Source: Clostridiales bacterium UBA1770 (GTDB lineage Bacteria > Bacillota > Clostridia > Oscillospirales > CAG-272). From it: a DNA stretch of 21,934 bases. A model generated the notes under the pieces. That model was not told the DNA's origin. It saw only the letters and a list, made by a program, of their open reading frames with translations, and ran no database searches. Position numbers and translations under genes: made by a program. The stretch covers positions 1-21,934 of the forward strand of contig DCGU01000003.1 in the NCBI GenBank assembly GCA_002315325.1, in the 5' to 3' direction. The first letter of the stretch is position 1. Every line of letters begins with the position of its first letter. Below, piece by piece: positions 1 to 6,328 of this stretch.

Positions 1-60
1 ATGGTCAAAAAACTGCCGCAAAACGTACGACAGTGCGTTTTGCGGCAGTTTTTTGACCAT
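1..60. repeat. Perfect 25-bp inverted repeat at the window edge
   Basis: Bases 1-25 are the exact reverse complement of 36-60, around a short centre. The arm reaches the very first base and lies inside the open reading frame of the chromate transporter. It could be a fold-back (self-primed) assembly or amplification artefact. Alternatively it is a real terminator-like hairpin, since on the minus strand the stem is followed by T6. Confidence 0.9.
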
Positions 61-456
61 TTTTAAACCCGCACGCAAAATCAAAAAGACGACGCAGGCC
101 TGAATGCCGCGAAAGGCGTAGGTGACGGGTGCCAATGCCAAAAAGGCATCGAAGAATAACGAAATGAGGTAGATGATTACAAAGGACGGGATGCAGACGC
201 CGAGCGTGGCAACGGCGGAACCGAGCACGCCGCCGACTTTGTAACCGATATAGGTGGCGGAGTTGATGGCGATGGGACCGGGCGTTGATTCGGATATGGC
301 GACCATATCCATAAATTCCTCTGCCGTAATCCATTTCTTTTTGTCGGCAAATTCGTCTTCCAACAGTGCCAGCATGGCGTAGCCGCCGCCGAAGGTGAAC
401 AGCCCTATTTTCAACATAGAGAAAAACAGGGACAAAAGCGGTTTCTTTTCTTTCAT
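1..456 (-). CDS. chrA: Chromate transporter (CHR/ChrA family), partial at the left edge
   Basis: Reading from the ATG at 456-454 gives 152 codons without a stop before the window edge. The start follows a strong GAAGGAGG site. The protein has the CHR-family N-terminal signature: an amphipathic start, FTFGGGYAM (about residues 21-28), KKWITAEEF (39-48), STPGPIAIN (57-65), and then hydrophobic membrane segments. CHR proteins are inner-membrane anion transporters, and in Firmicutes they are often two short genes encoding half-transporters; a specific substrate cannot be read from sequence. Residues up to about ALSY (141-144) look native. The last eight residues are the reverse-complement reading of an inverted repeat and may be artefactual (see the 1-60 entry). 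The family call is solid; the C-terminus is unknown. Confidence 0.88.
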   Translation of the reverse strand, partial: MKEKKPLLSLFFSMLKIGLFTFGGGYAMLALLEDEFADKKKWITAEEFMDMVAISESTPGPIAINSATYIGYKVGGVLGSAVATLGVCIPSFVIIYLISLFFDAFLALAPVTYAFRGIQACVVFLILRAGLKMVKKLPQNALSYVLRQFFDH

Positions 457-492
457 TTTTCCTCCTTCACAGAATGTTGGTCTTTTTTGCAA

Positions 493-520
493 TTGACAGA
501 ACGGTAAAAGATGGTATAAT
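493..520 (+). promoter_or_regulatory. Sigma-A promoter of the DUF1934 gene
   Basis: TTGACA (493-498) and TATAAT (515-520) are both perfect hexamers, separated by 16 bp. Transcription should start near 527, leaving a leader of about 80 nt before the coding start. Confidence 0.8.
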
Positions 521-525
521 AATCC

Positions 526-601
526 TGCCGTGTCGGCAAGCCAAACGCATTTCATATGAAGTTTGGCTTACTATTGATGAGCCGCCCAAAGCGGCATGAG
601 G
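526..601 (+). promoter_or_regulatory. Leader with three tandem hairpins and the ribosome binding site
   Basis: Three self-complementary elements follow the promoter directly. They are TGCCG/CGGCA (526-538), AAGCCAAAC/GTTTGGCTT (538-569, 9-bp perfect stem whose loop contains the palindrome TTCATATGAA), and GCCGC/GCGGC (581-595). The last stem ends immediately before TGAGG (597-601), the presumed ribosome binding site. No known riboswitch is recognised; translational control is possible but is inference. Confidence 0.5.
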
Positions 602-607
602 ATGAAT

Positions 608-1141
608 ATGTTACAAGATAACGTTATGGTCAAAATTAAGAGCATTCGGCGGGAAACGGCCATGATTCCGGTGGACCCCGTCAGCGCTAATATGGACCCC
701 GAAAACAACGATTACGACGTACCGCAGGAAAACGGTACGGAGGAACCCGAGGTTCTTGAAATGATTTCCAGCGGCAGTCTTTTTATGCGTGACGACTGCA
801 TTGTGCTGTCGTATGCCGAAACCGAGCTGACCGGTATGGAGGGGGCGCAGACCGAGATTTCGTTCCCCATGAAAACGCCGGGGCTTGTCAGTATGTGCCG
901 TACCGGTACCGTGACGACAACGCTCGTTTTCGAACAGGGCAAACGCAGTCACTGCGTTTATGAAACGCCCTTTATGCCGTTCGAGGTGTGTGTACACACG
1001 TTCAAGGTAGTGAATCGGCTGGTTGACAACGGTACGTTGGAACTGGATTACACCATTGAAATCCGCGGTGCCTGTGCCGAGCGGACCAAACTGTCCGTAA
1101 CGATTACGCCGAACGATCCCAAGAACGGCAGCGTATCGTAA
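608..1141 (+). CDS. DUF1934 (YwiB-like) beta-barrel protein
   Basis: A protein of 177 aa if translation starts at ATG 608, which is preceded by TGAGG at a 6-nt gap. In-frame ATGs at 596 and 602 are less well placed. The pattern fits the DUF1934 family of Firmicutes: a short N-terminal strand (VMVKIKSIRR), an acidic linker, then a calycin-like all-beta region with IVLSYAETELTG, a central RTGTVTTTLVFEQGKRSHCVYETPF segment, and an alternating C-terminal strand series ending LSVTITP. The molecular role is not established. No signal peptide or membrane segment is seen, so it is probably cytosolic. In many Firmicutes this family sits near argS; here it stands alone and converges on rlmH. Confidence 0.75.
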   Translation: MLQDNVMVKIKSIRRETAMIPVDPVSANMDPENNDYDVPQENGTEEPEVLEMISSGSLFMRDDCIVLSYAETELTGMEGAQTEISFPMKTPGLVSMCRTGTVTTTLVFEQGKRSHCVYETPFMPFEVCVHTFKVVNRLVDNGTLELDYTIEIRGACAERTKLSVTITPNDPKNGSVS

Positions 1142-1150
1142 ATCGATTTC

Positions 1151-1192
1151 AGTCAGCAGTCAGCAATTTGCGATTTGCGTTTTGCATTTTTT
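1151..1192. repeat. Degenerate heptanucleotide tandem repeat
   Basis: Five consecutive 7-mers each end in GC: AGTCAGC, AGTCAGC, AATTTGC, GATTTGC, GTTTTGC (1151-1185), followed by ATTTTTT. It fills most of the gap between the convergent DUF1934 and rlmH genes. No convincing terminator stem is visible in this gap. Confidence 0.65.
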
Positions 1193-1670
1193 ATTTATGG
1201 TAGGGAATGCCGCGTGTGATGGTCATGGCGCGGTACAGCGATTCCAATAAAATGACGCGCGCCATTTGGTGCGGGAACGTCATTTTGGAAAAGGACACTT
1301 TTATCCGACATTTTTCTTTGACACGCGGTGAAAGCCCGTGCGAACTGCCGATAATCAGGGCAAGTTCGCCGCCGGTTTGCGCCGCGTTTTCAATTTCTTT
1401 GGCCCATTCTTCCGAGGTGAACTGTTTGCCCTCAATACACAGCGCCATGCAGACGGCGCGGGGGGAAACAGCGGCCAGGATGGCGTCCGCTTCTTTTTCC
1501 AGTGCTGTGCTTATTTCGCGGTCGCTCGGCTCATCCGGCACTTTGGCTTCTTTCAATTCAACGATATCGATACGGCAGAAAGCAGACAGGCGTTTGACGT
1601 ACTCTGCGGCGGCATCGCGCCACCACGTTTCTTTCAGATTGCCCACGCATATCACGGAAACGTGTAACAT
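1191..1670 (-). CDS. rlmH: 23S rRNA (pseudouridine-1915-N3)-methyltransferase RlmH
   Basis: RlmH methylates N3 of pseudouridine 1915 in helix 69 of 23S rRNA using S-adenosylmethionine; it is a SPOUT-class cytosolic homodimer acting on 70S ribosomes. The 159-aa length is the family norm. Diagnostic motifs are the SAM-knot GSSHG (108-112) and the C-terminal MTFPHQMARVILLE (130-143) with the terminal RGIPYHK. The ATG at 1670 follows GGAGG within the end of the upstream walJ gene (4-nt gap), so the two are co-transcribed. The walJ-rlmH pair is conserved in Firmicutes. Confidence 0.97.
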   Translation of the reverse strand: MLHVSVICVGNLKETWWRDAAAEYVKRLSAFCRIDIVELKEAKVPDEPSDREISTALEKEADAILAAVSPRAVCMALCIEGKQFTSEEWAKEIENAAQTGGELALIIGSSHGLSPRVKEKCRIKVSFSKMTFPHQMARVILLESLYRAMTITRGIPYHK

Positions 1671-1674
1671 TGTG

Positions 1675-2505
1675 TTATACCTCCGAAAAGGACGGCAGCG
1701 TCAGCTCGACGGGGCAATCCGGGCATGCCACCGCTAATACGGTGCCGTTGTCACCCAATGCCGCCCGTACTTCGCCGAACGCCAAATCCGGCAGATTGTT
1801 ATTTTCGCTTAAATGCGCCAGCATAATGGCGCGGGTGCCGCTTTCCTGCAGTGCGGCGGCCAATTCGGCGGCATCACGGTTGCATAAATGCCCGTAACGG
1901 GAAGCGATGCGTTCTTTCAGGTCGAAGGGGTAGGGACCTTCGAACAGCATTTCCGTATCGTGGTTACACTCCATAACGACGGCGTCACAACCGAGCAGGT
2001 TGCGGTACACGGTCTCATCCGCCACACCCATGTCGGTGGCAAAACCGATGGTAAAGGCGCCGCGTTCCGTCTTTGTGACGATGCGGTAGCCGACGCAGGC
2101 GCGGCTGTCGTGGGACAGCGGGAAGGACGTTATCGTTGTGCTGCCGAACGTTTCGGTATACAGCGGCGGATGAACAACAAATAACCCGCACTGCTCCTCG
2201 CACAAATCAATGCGGAGGGCACGGCGGGAGGCAGCGGTGATATGCACCGGTATGGGGTTCTGTTTTAAAAAAACGGGCAGTGCGGCAGTATGGTCGCGGT
2301 GCTCGTGTGTAATAAAGACGGCGTTGATGCACTCCGGTGCAATGCCGACCTGCGCCAGAGCCCGTGTCAGGGCTCTGGCATTTTTACCGGCGTCAATCAA
2401 CAGATTGACGTCCGGCGTTTGAATCAAGGTCGCATTTCCTTTGGATCCCGAATACAGGGATACCACACGCACCGGCGCCGTCGTTTCGGTTTGAAATTCC
2501 GGCAC
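1675..2505 (-). CDS. walJ: Metallo-beta-lactamase-fold hydrolase, WalJ/YycJ family
   Basis: A 276-aa cytosolic MBL-fold protein. SLYSGSKGNATLI (16-28) is the typical YycJ N-terminus, and the metal motif HEHRDH is at 67-72. Further His/Asp ligands occur around PLSHDSRA and MECNHD, and near the C-terminus MLAHLSENNN supplies another ligand. Family members are predicted nucleases or phosphodiesterases linked to cell division and wall control; the exact substrate is unsettled. The start chosen is GTG 2505, 9 nt after the galK stop and without an evident Shine-Dalgarno; a GTG about ten codons later is possible. It lies in the galK-walJ-rlmH operon. Confidence 0.88.
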   Translation of the reverse strand: MPEFQTETTAPVRVVSLYSGSKGNATLIQTPDVNLLIDAGKNARALTRALAQVGIAPECINAVFITHEHRDHTAALPVFLKQNPIPVHITAASRRALRIDLCEEQCGLFVVHPPLYTETFGSTTITSFPLSHDSRACVGYRIVTKTERGAFTIGFATDMGVADETVYRNLLGCDAVVMECNHDTEMLFEGPYPFDLKERIASRYGHLCNRDAAELAAALQESGTRAIMLAHLSENNNLPDLAFGEVRAALGDNGTVLAVACPDCPVELTLPSFSEV

Positions 2506-2514
2506 GGTGTTGAA

Positions 2515-3807
2515 TTAAGCGATGCGAACGGCACCCTCGGGACGGATGCGCAAAACCAGGCAGGCACCCTCGCCGAAGGCGGCGTCCATAGCCGCACGGA
2601 AGGCGGCAACGTCAGCGGCGGGCACGAAAGCTTGGATAGTGCCGGCAAAACCGCCGCCGTGTACACGCCAAGCGGCGCGCTTGCCGGACAAAAGACGGTC
2701 ACACAGGCACAGCGCCAGCGACAGGCCCTGTTCGGTTACGTTTTTCGTGGTATATACGTTCTGCAGGTAGCAGAAGGAAGACAGACCGGAGGCTTTCACA
2801 CCGGTAAAGAAGGTGTCCAGGTCGCCGTCAAGCAGTGCCTGCTTCTGCAGGGCAACGCGCTTATTTTCGTTAAAGAAGTGCAGGGCACGCATCACGGCGC
2901 GGTCGCCGAGTTCGGTGCGCAGGGCGGGGATGGCTTTGATAACGTCCTCTTCGTTCACGTCGCGCAATACTTCCTTGCCGAACTTCTTGGCAACGGACTT
3001 CATCTCGGCGGGAACCGATGCGTAGTCAGCCGTCAGGTCGGCATGGTTGCCGCCCGTGTTGACGATGCAGAGGTTATAACCGGCAGCCGAGAAGTCAAAG
3101 GGCATTTTCTCAATAATCGGTGCTGCGGGATCGGCAAAATCAATGGCAATGGCGCCGCCGACGGCACAGGCCATCTGGTCCATCAAGCCGCAGGGCTTGC
3201 CGAAGAAAACGTTTTCGGCGTACTGGGACAGTTTGGCAATGGTGACGTTGTCAACCTTACCGTCGTTGAACAGATGGTTCAGAATATTACCGACCATATC
3301 TTCGAAAGCGGCGGAGGAGGACAGACCGGAGCCTTTGAGTACGTTGGAGGTCGCATAGGCGTCAAAACCGCCCACAGCGTATCCCTTGCCGGCAAACGCG
3401 CTGCACATACCGGCAATGATGGATGCCGACGTGCCGAAAGCGCTGCTGTCGGGCGTGGGGATGGGATCAACGGCGACTTTGGATTCGGCAAAGCCTTCGC
3501 TGGTCAAACGAATGACGTTGTTTTCCGAAGGGGAAGCAACGGCAATGATATCCAAATCGATGGAACCGGCAACGACACAGCCGTGGTTGTGGTCGGTATG
3601 GTTCCCGGAAATTTCACTGCGGCCGGCAACGGAGTACAGGCTGACGGCGCGATCCGCACCGTACAGGTCTGCAAAGGCGGCAATGGCAGCACAGTAGCGT
3701 TCCTTTTGTGCGGCAACGGCGTCCTTGCCGTAAATATGAGTGAGAACGGCGTCAAGCTGACCGTTTTGCAGTTTGGCCGTCATTTGAGAGCAGGTGATAC
3801 GTTCCAT
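2515..3807 (-). CDS. galK: Galactokinase (GHMP kinase)
   Basis: GalK phosphorylates alpha-D-galactose to galactose-1-phosphate with ATP, the first committed step of the Leloir pathway. The 430-aa product starts at ATG 3807, chosen because AAGGAG (3819-3814) sits 6 nt upstream. The galactose signature is GRSEISGNHTDHNHG (62-76, the clostridial variant of GRxNxIGEHTDY). The GHMP ATP loop is LKGSGLSSSAA (157-167), the catalytic-base region is CGLMDQMA (206-213), and motif III is HGGGFAGTIQ near the C-terminus. No galT or galE lies in the window. It heads the galK-walJ-rlmH operon, and its promoter overlaps an inverted repeat that may be an operator. Confidence 0.95.
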   Translation of the reverse strand: MERITCSQMTAKLQNGQLDAVLTHIYGKDAVAAQKERYCAAIAAFADLYGADRAVSLYSVAGRSEISGNHTDHNHGCVVAGSIDLDIIAVASPSENNVIRLTSEGFAESKVAVDPIPTPDSSAFGTSASIIAGMCSAFAGKGYAVGGFDAYATSNVLKGSGLSSSAAFEDMVGNILNHLFNDGKVDNVTIAKLSQYAENVFFGKPCGLMDQMACAVGGAIAIDFADPAAPIIEKMPFDFSAAGYNLCIVNTGGNHADLTADYASVPAEMKSVAKKFGKEVLRDVNEEDVIKAIPALRTELGDRAVMRALHFFNENKRVALQKQALLDGDLDTFFTGVKASGLSSFCYLQNVYTTKNVTEQGLSLALCLCDRLLSGKRAAWRVHGGGFAGTIQAFVPAADVAAFRAAMDAAFGEGACLVLRIRPEGAVRIA

Positions 3808-3824
3808 AAATAACTCCTTAAAAG

Positions 3825-3863
3825 ATGATACTTTATCATAATCTTTATTGTCGGTACTGTCAA
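3825..3863 (-). promoter_or_regulatory. galK promoter with palindromic operator-like site
   Basis: On the minus strand TTGACA (3863-3858) and TATGAT (3840-3835) are separated by exactly 17 bp. A perfect inverted repeat ATGATA-AAG-TATCAT (3839-3825) overlaps the -10 and the transcription start region. That is a natural place for a repressor to bind; the regulator is unknown. Confidence 0.78.
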
Positions 3864-3923
3864 CCCCCAATTCGTTATATTTTAAAAAAGGTTGCACAAA
3901 ACGGGTGTCAGACGCCGCCGCAC

Positions 3924-3952
3924 TTGACAAAATGAAACGGTTAATGTATAAT
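3924..3952 (+). promoter_or_regulatory. Consensus sigma-A promoter of rnj
   Basis: TTGACA (3924-3929), 17 bp, TATAAT (3947-3952): a perfect match to the housekeeping consensus. It diverges from the galK promoter, the two -35 elements being about 60 bp apart. Transcription is expected from about 3959. Confidence 0.88.
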
Positions 3953-3958
3953 ATCTTG

Positions 3959-4190
3959 TTTTTAACGGAACGCCGGGTCCTACGGATGGACCTACGCGGC
4001 GTGAACGGAACGGGAACACGTTTGTGCCTGCCCGTTTTGCAAAATTGAAATTAACTTCTTATCGATACAGGGAGCGGTACTGCTATCGAGAGAGGTTCTT
4101 TTGTGTTTGCTTTTTATACGGTTCCAAAGCCGTTTGAACCGACGTGAAAAATGAACGATAACAGAAAAAATCAAAGAAAGGATACTCGTT
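3959..4190 (+). promoter_or_regulatory. Long structured 5' leader of the RNase J mRNA
   Basis: About 230 nt separate the predicted transcription start from the TTG start codon, with no plausible gene inside. Four hairpins can be drawn. A: ACGCCG/CGGCGT (3970-4002) enclosing GGTCC/GGACC. B: ACGGG/CCCGT (4010-4035) enclosing CAC/GTG, followed by T4. D: TCGATACAG/CTGCTATCGA (4062-4089), 9 bp with one bulge. C: CGGTTC/GAACCG (4119-4141). The ribosome binding site AGAAAGGA follows near 4176. No known riboswitch class is recognised. RNase-sensitive or autoregulatory leaders are known for some RNase genes, so feedback control is a reasonable inference. Confidence 0.6.
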
Positions 4191-6206
4191 TTGTTTAACA
4201 AGAAAAATCAAAAAAACGAAACCGTAAAGGACGCCGGCACTAAGCAGCCCGGCAGAAACGATGCGGCAAAAAAACAGAATCACAGACGTTCTGACAACGA
4301 AAAAAATAAAAAAAGAGAAGAAATTGAAAAGGTTGAAACGGCGGAAGCACTTGCTGCCGTCCCTGCTTCAAACGGCGGTTCCAACCGTCATCGTCCGGGG
4401 CGGTACAACAAGAACAACCGCACGGACAGACAGGGCAATCGAAACGAGCAGAGCGGCCGGAACGTGCCTGCTGCACCCGAAACGCCTGTCAAAAACAAAG
4501 AGCATGCGCACCGCGGTGAACCCCGCCGTGACGCTGCCAAACCGACCGGCAAGCTGAAAATTATCCCGCTCGGCGGCTTGAATGAAATCGGCAAAAATAT
4601 GACCGCCATCGAGTACGGCAACGATATCATCGTCGTTGACTGCGGCATGGGATTCCCGGATGAAGATATGCCCGGCATCGACCTGGTGATTCCCGACGTG
4701 TCTTATTTGGAAACCAACCAAACCAAATTGCGCGGCATCTTTTTGACCCACGGGCACGAGGACCATATCGGCGCCATTCCCTACGTACTGCGCACCATCA
4801 ATCCGCCCGTTTTCGGTACGGCGCTGACGCTCGGCATCATTCGTAAAAAATTGGAAGAGCACAAATTGCCCTTTGCACCCAAGCTCAATACCGTGCGGGC
4901 AGGGGACGTGATTCGTGCGGGACAGTTGTCCGTTGAATTCATTCGCGTCAACCATTCCATTGCCGATGCCTGCTGTCTGGCCATTCATACGCCGCTCGGC
5001 ACCATTATTCATACCGGCGACTTCAAACTTGACTTAACCCCGATCGAGGGCGAAATGATGAATATCACGCGCCTCGGCGAACTCGGTGCACAGGGCGTTT
5101 TGCTTTTAATGTGCGAATCAACCAACGCCGAACGCCCCGGATATACGCCGTCCGAAAAGAAAGTCGGCGCTTCGCTGGAAACGATTTTTTCGTCCCACGC
5201 CGACCGGCGTATCGTCATTGCAACCTTCTCCTCCAACGTGCACCGCGTACAGCAAATCATTGACGTCAGCGCCCGCCACGGCCGCCACGTCGTCATTTCC
5301 GGCCGCAGTATGGAAAACACCATCAGCGCCGCCGTTGAACTCGGTTATATGCACGTACCCAAGGGGACGCTCATTGACATCGGCGAGATGAAGCGCTACA
5401 AACCGTCCGAGCTGACGCTGGTCACCACCGGCAGCCAGGGTGAACCCATGTCGGCACTGTACCGTATGGCCTTTTCCGACCATAACCAGATTACGTTGGG
5501 GTACGGCGATCTCGTCGTCCTGTCCGCCAGCGCTATTCCGGGCAATGAAAAAATGATCGGCCGCATCATCAACGAGCTGACACGCAACGGTGTCCGCGTG
5601 TTGAACGACGCCGTAGCCGAAGTGCACGTTTCGGGGCATGCCTGCCAGGAGGAACTGAAACTGATGCAGGCGTTGACGCGTCCGAAATATTTTATGCCGA
5701 TTCACGGGGAATACCGTCATCTCTCCGCCAACCGCGATTTGGCGCGCAGTATGGGGATGCAGGAGGAAAATATTTTCATTTCCGATATCGGCAAGGTACT
5801 GGAAATTGACGCTGACGGCGCCCGTTGGGGCGGCACCGTGCCGGCAGGCAAGGTACTCATCGACGGTCTCGGCGTCGGTGACGTCGGCAGTATCGTTTTG
5901 CGCGACAGACTCCATCTGTCCCAGGACGGCTTGATTATCGTGGTTGCCACAATGGATTCGGATGAAAAAATGCTGCTGTCCGGTCCCGACGTGATTTCCC
6001 GCGGGTTCGTGTACGTGCGGGAATCCGAGGAATTGATGGATGAAGCCAAACGCAGGGCACAGGACGTCTTTAATAAATATCTTGACAGCGGCCGCCGTAT
6101 CGACCGTGTACAGCTGAAAAATGCGGTGCGCGACGAATTGACGCGGTTCCTGTTTGCCAAAACGGGCAGAAAACCCATGATTTTACCTGTCATTATGAAC
6201 GTGTAA
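4191..6206 (+). CDS. rnj: Ribonuclease J (beta-CASP MBL-fold exo/endoribonuclease)
   Basis: RNase J is the 5'-to-3' exonuclease and endonuclease central to mRNA decay and RNA maturation in Firmicutes. The 671-aa product starts at TTG 4191, about 8 nt after AGAAAGGA. Residues 1-120 form a disordered, Lys/Arg/Asn-rich basic tail that probably binds RNA or other degradosome parts. The catalytic core starts at LKIIPLGGLNEIGKNM (122-137). The zinc motif THGHEDH is at 186-192 (ligands H187, H189, D191, H192), followed by HTGDFKLD, the beta-CASP stretch VVISGRSMEN and the PIHGEYRHL motif. The core of about 550 aa matches typical RNase J, so the tail is an addition. Confidence 0.96.
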   Translation: MFNKKNQKNETVKDAGTKQPGRNDAAKKQNHRRSDNEKNKKREEIEKVETAEALAAVPASNGGSNRHRPGRYNKNNRTDRQGNRNEQSGRNVPAAPETPVKNKEHAHRGEPRRDAAKPTGKLKIIPLGGLNEIGKNMTAIEYGNDIIVVDCGMGFPDEDMPGIDLVIPDVSYLETNQTKLRGIFLTHGHEDHIGAIPYVLRTINPPVFGTALTLGIIRKKLEEHKLPFAPKLNTVRAGDVIRAGQLSVEFIRVNHSIADACCLAIHTPLGTIIHTGDFKLDLTPIEGEMMNITRLGELGAQGVLLLMCESTNAERPGYTPSEKKVGASLETIFSSHADRRIVIATFSSNVHRVQQIIDVSARHGRHVVISGRSMENTISAAVELGYMHVPKGTLIDIGEMKRYKPSELTLVTTGSQGEPMSALYRMAFSDHNQITLGYGDLVVLSASAIPGNEKMIGRIINELTRNGVRVLNDAVAEVHVSGHACQEELKLMQALTRPKYFMPIHGEYRHLSANRDLARSMGMQEENIFISDIGKVLEIDADGARWGGTVPAGKVLIDGLGVGDVGSIVLRDRLHLSQDGLIIVVATMDSDEKMLLSGPDVISRGFVYVRESEELMDEAKRRAQDVFNKYLDSGRRIDRVQLKNAVRDELTRFLFAKTGRKPMILPVIMNV

Positions 6207-6208
6207 CT

Positions 6209-6255
6209 TTTGTTCACAATTTGTTCACACATTTGACAGATAAATAAAGTATAAT
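6209..6255 (+). promoter_or_regulatory. Tandem direct repeats and -10 element upstream of the SurA-like gene
   Basis: The 10-mer TTTGTTCACA occurs at 6209-6218 and again at 6220-6229, an 11-bp period (one helical turn), just after the rnj stop. A perfect TATAAT lies at 6250-6255. The nearby TTGACA (6233-6238) is only 11 bp from it, too close to be its -35. TTCACA (6224-6229) at 20 bp is a poor alternative. The repeats may be an activator site compensating for a missing -35; this is inference. Confidence 0.45.
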
Positions 6256-6271
6256 AACAAACAGTTTATAA

Positions 6272-6319
6272 GGTGCCCACCCTTGCGGACGGCACCGAAA
6301 ATTCGACAGAAAAAGGTGG
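6272..6319 (+). promoter_or_regulatory. Leader hairpin and ribosome binding site of the SurA-like gene
   Basis: GGTGCC (6272-6277) pairs with GGCACC (6291-6296). CCACC inside this region (6277-6281) could instead pair with GGTGG of the ribosome binding site AAAGGTGG (6312-6319), which lies 9 nt before the ATG. Two alternative pairings of this kind could tune translation, but no experimental class is recognised. Confidence 0.35.
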
Positions 6320-6328
6320 ACCCGAATT

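Noticed and set aside
500..540. Possible minus-strand promoter for the chromate transporter (TTGCCG, 17 bp, TACCAT)
   Set aside because: Both hexamers are poor matches and it overlaps the strong plus-strand promoter; not enough to call.
2290..3813. Long plus-strand open frame of about 507 codons opposite galK
   Set aside because: It is antisense to a clear galactokinase with its own promoter and ribosome binding site, and its translation is Gly/Val/Asn-rich with no recognisable family.
6233..6255. TTGACA followed by TATAAT before the SurA-like gene
   Set aside because: Only 11 bp separate the hexamers, so they cannot function together as -35 and -10.
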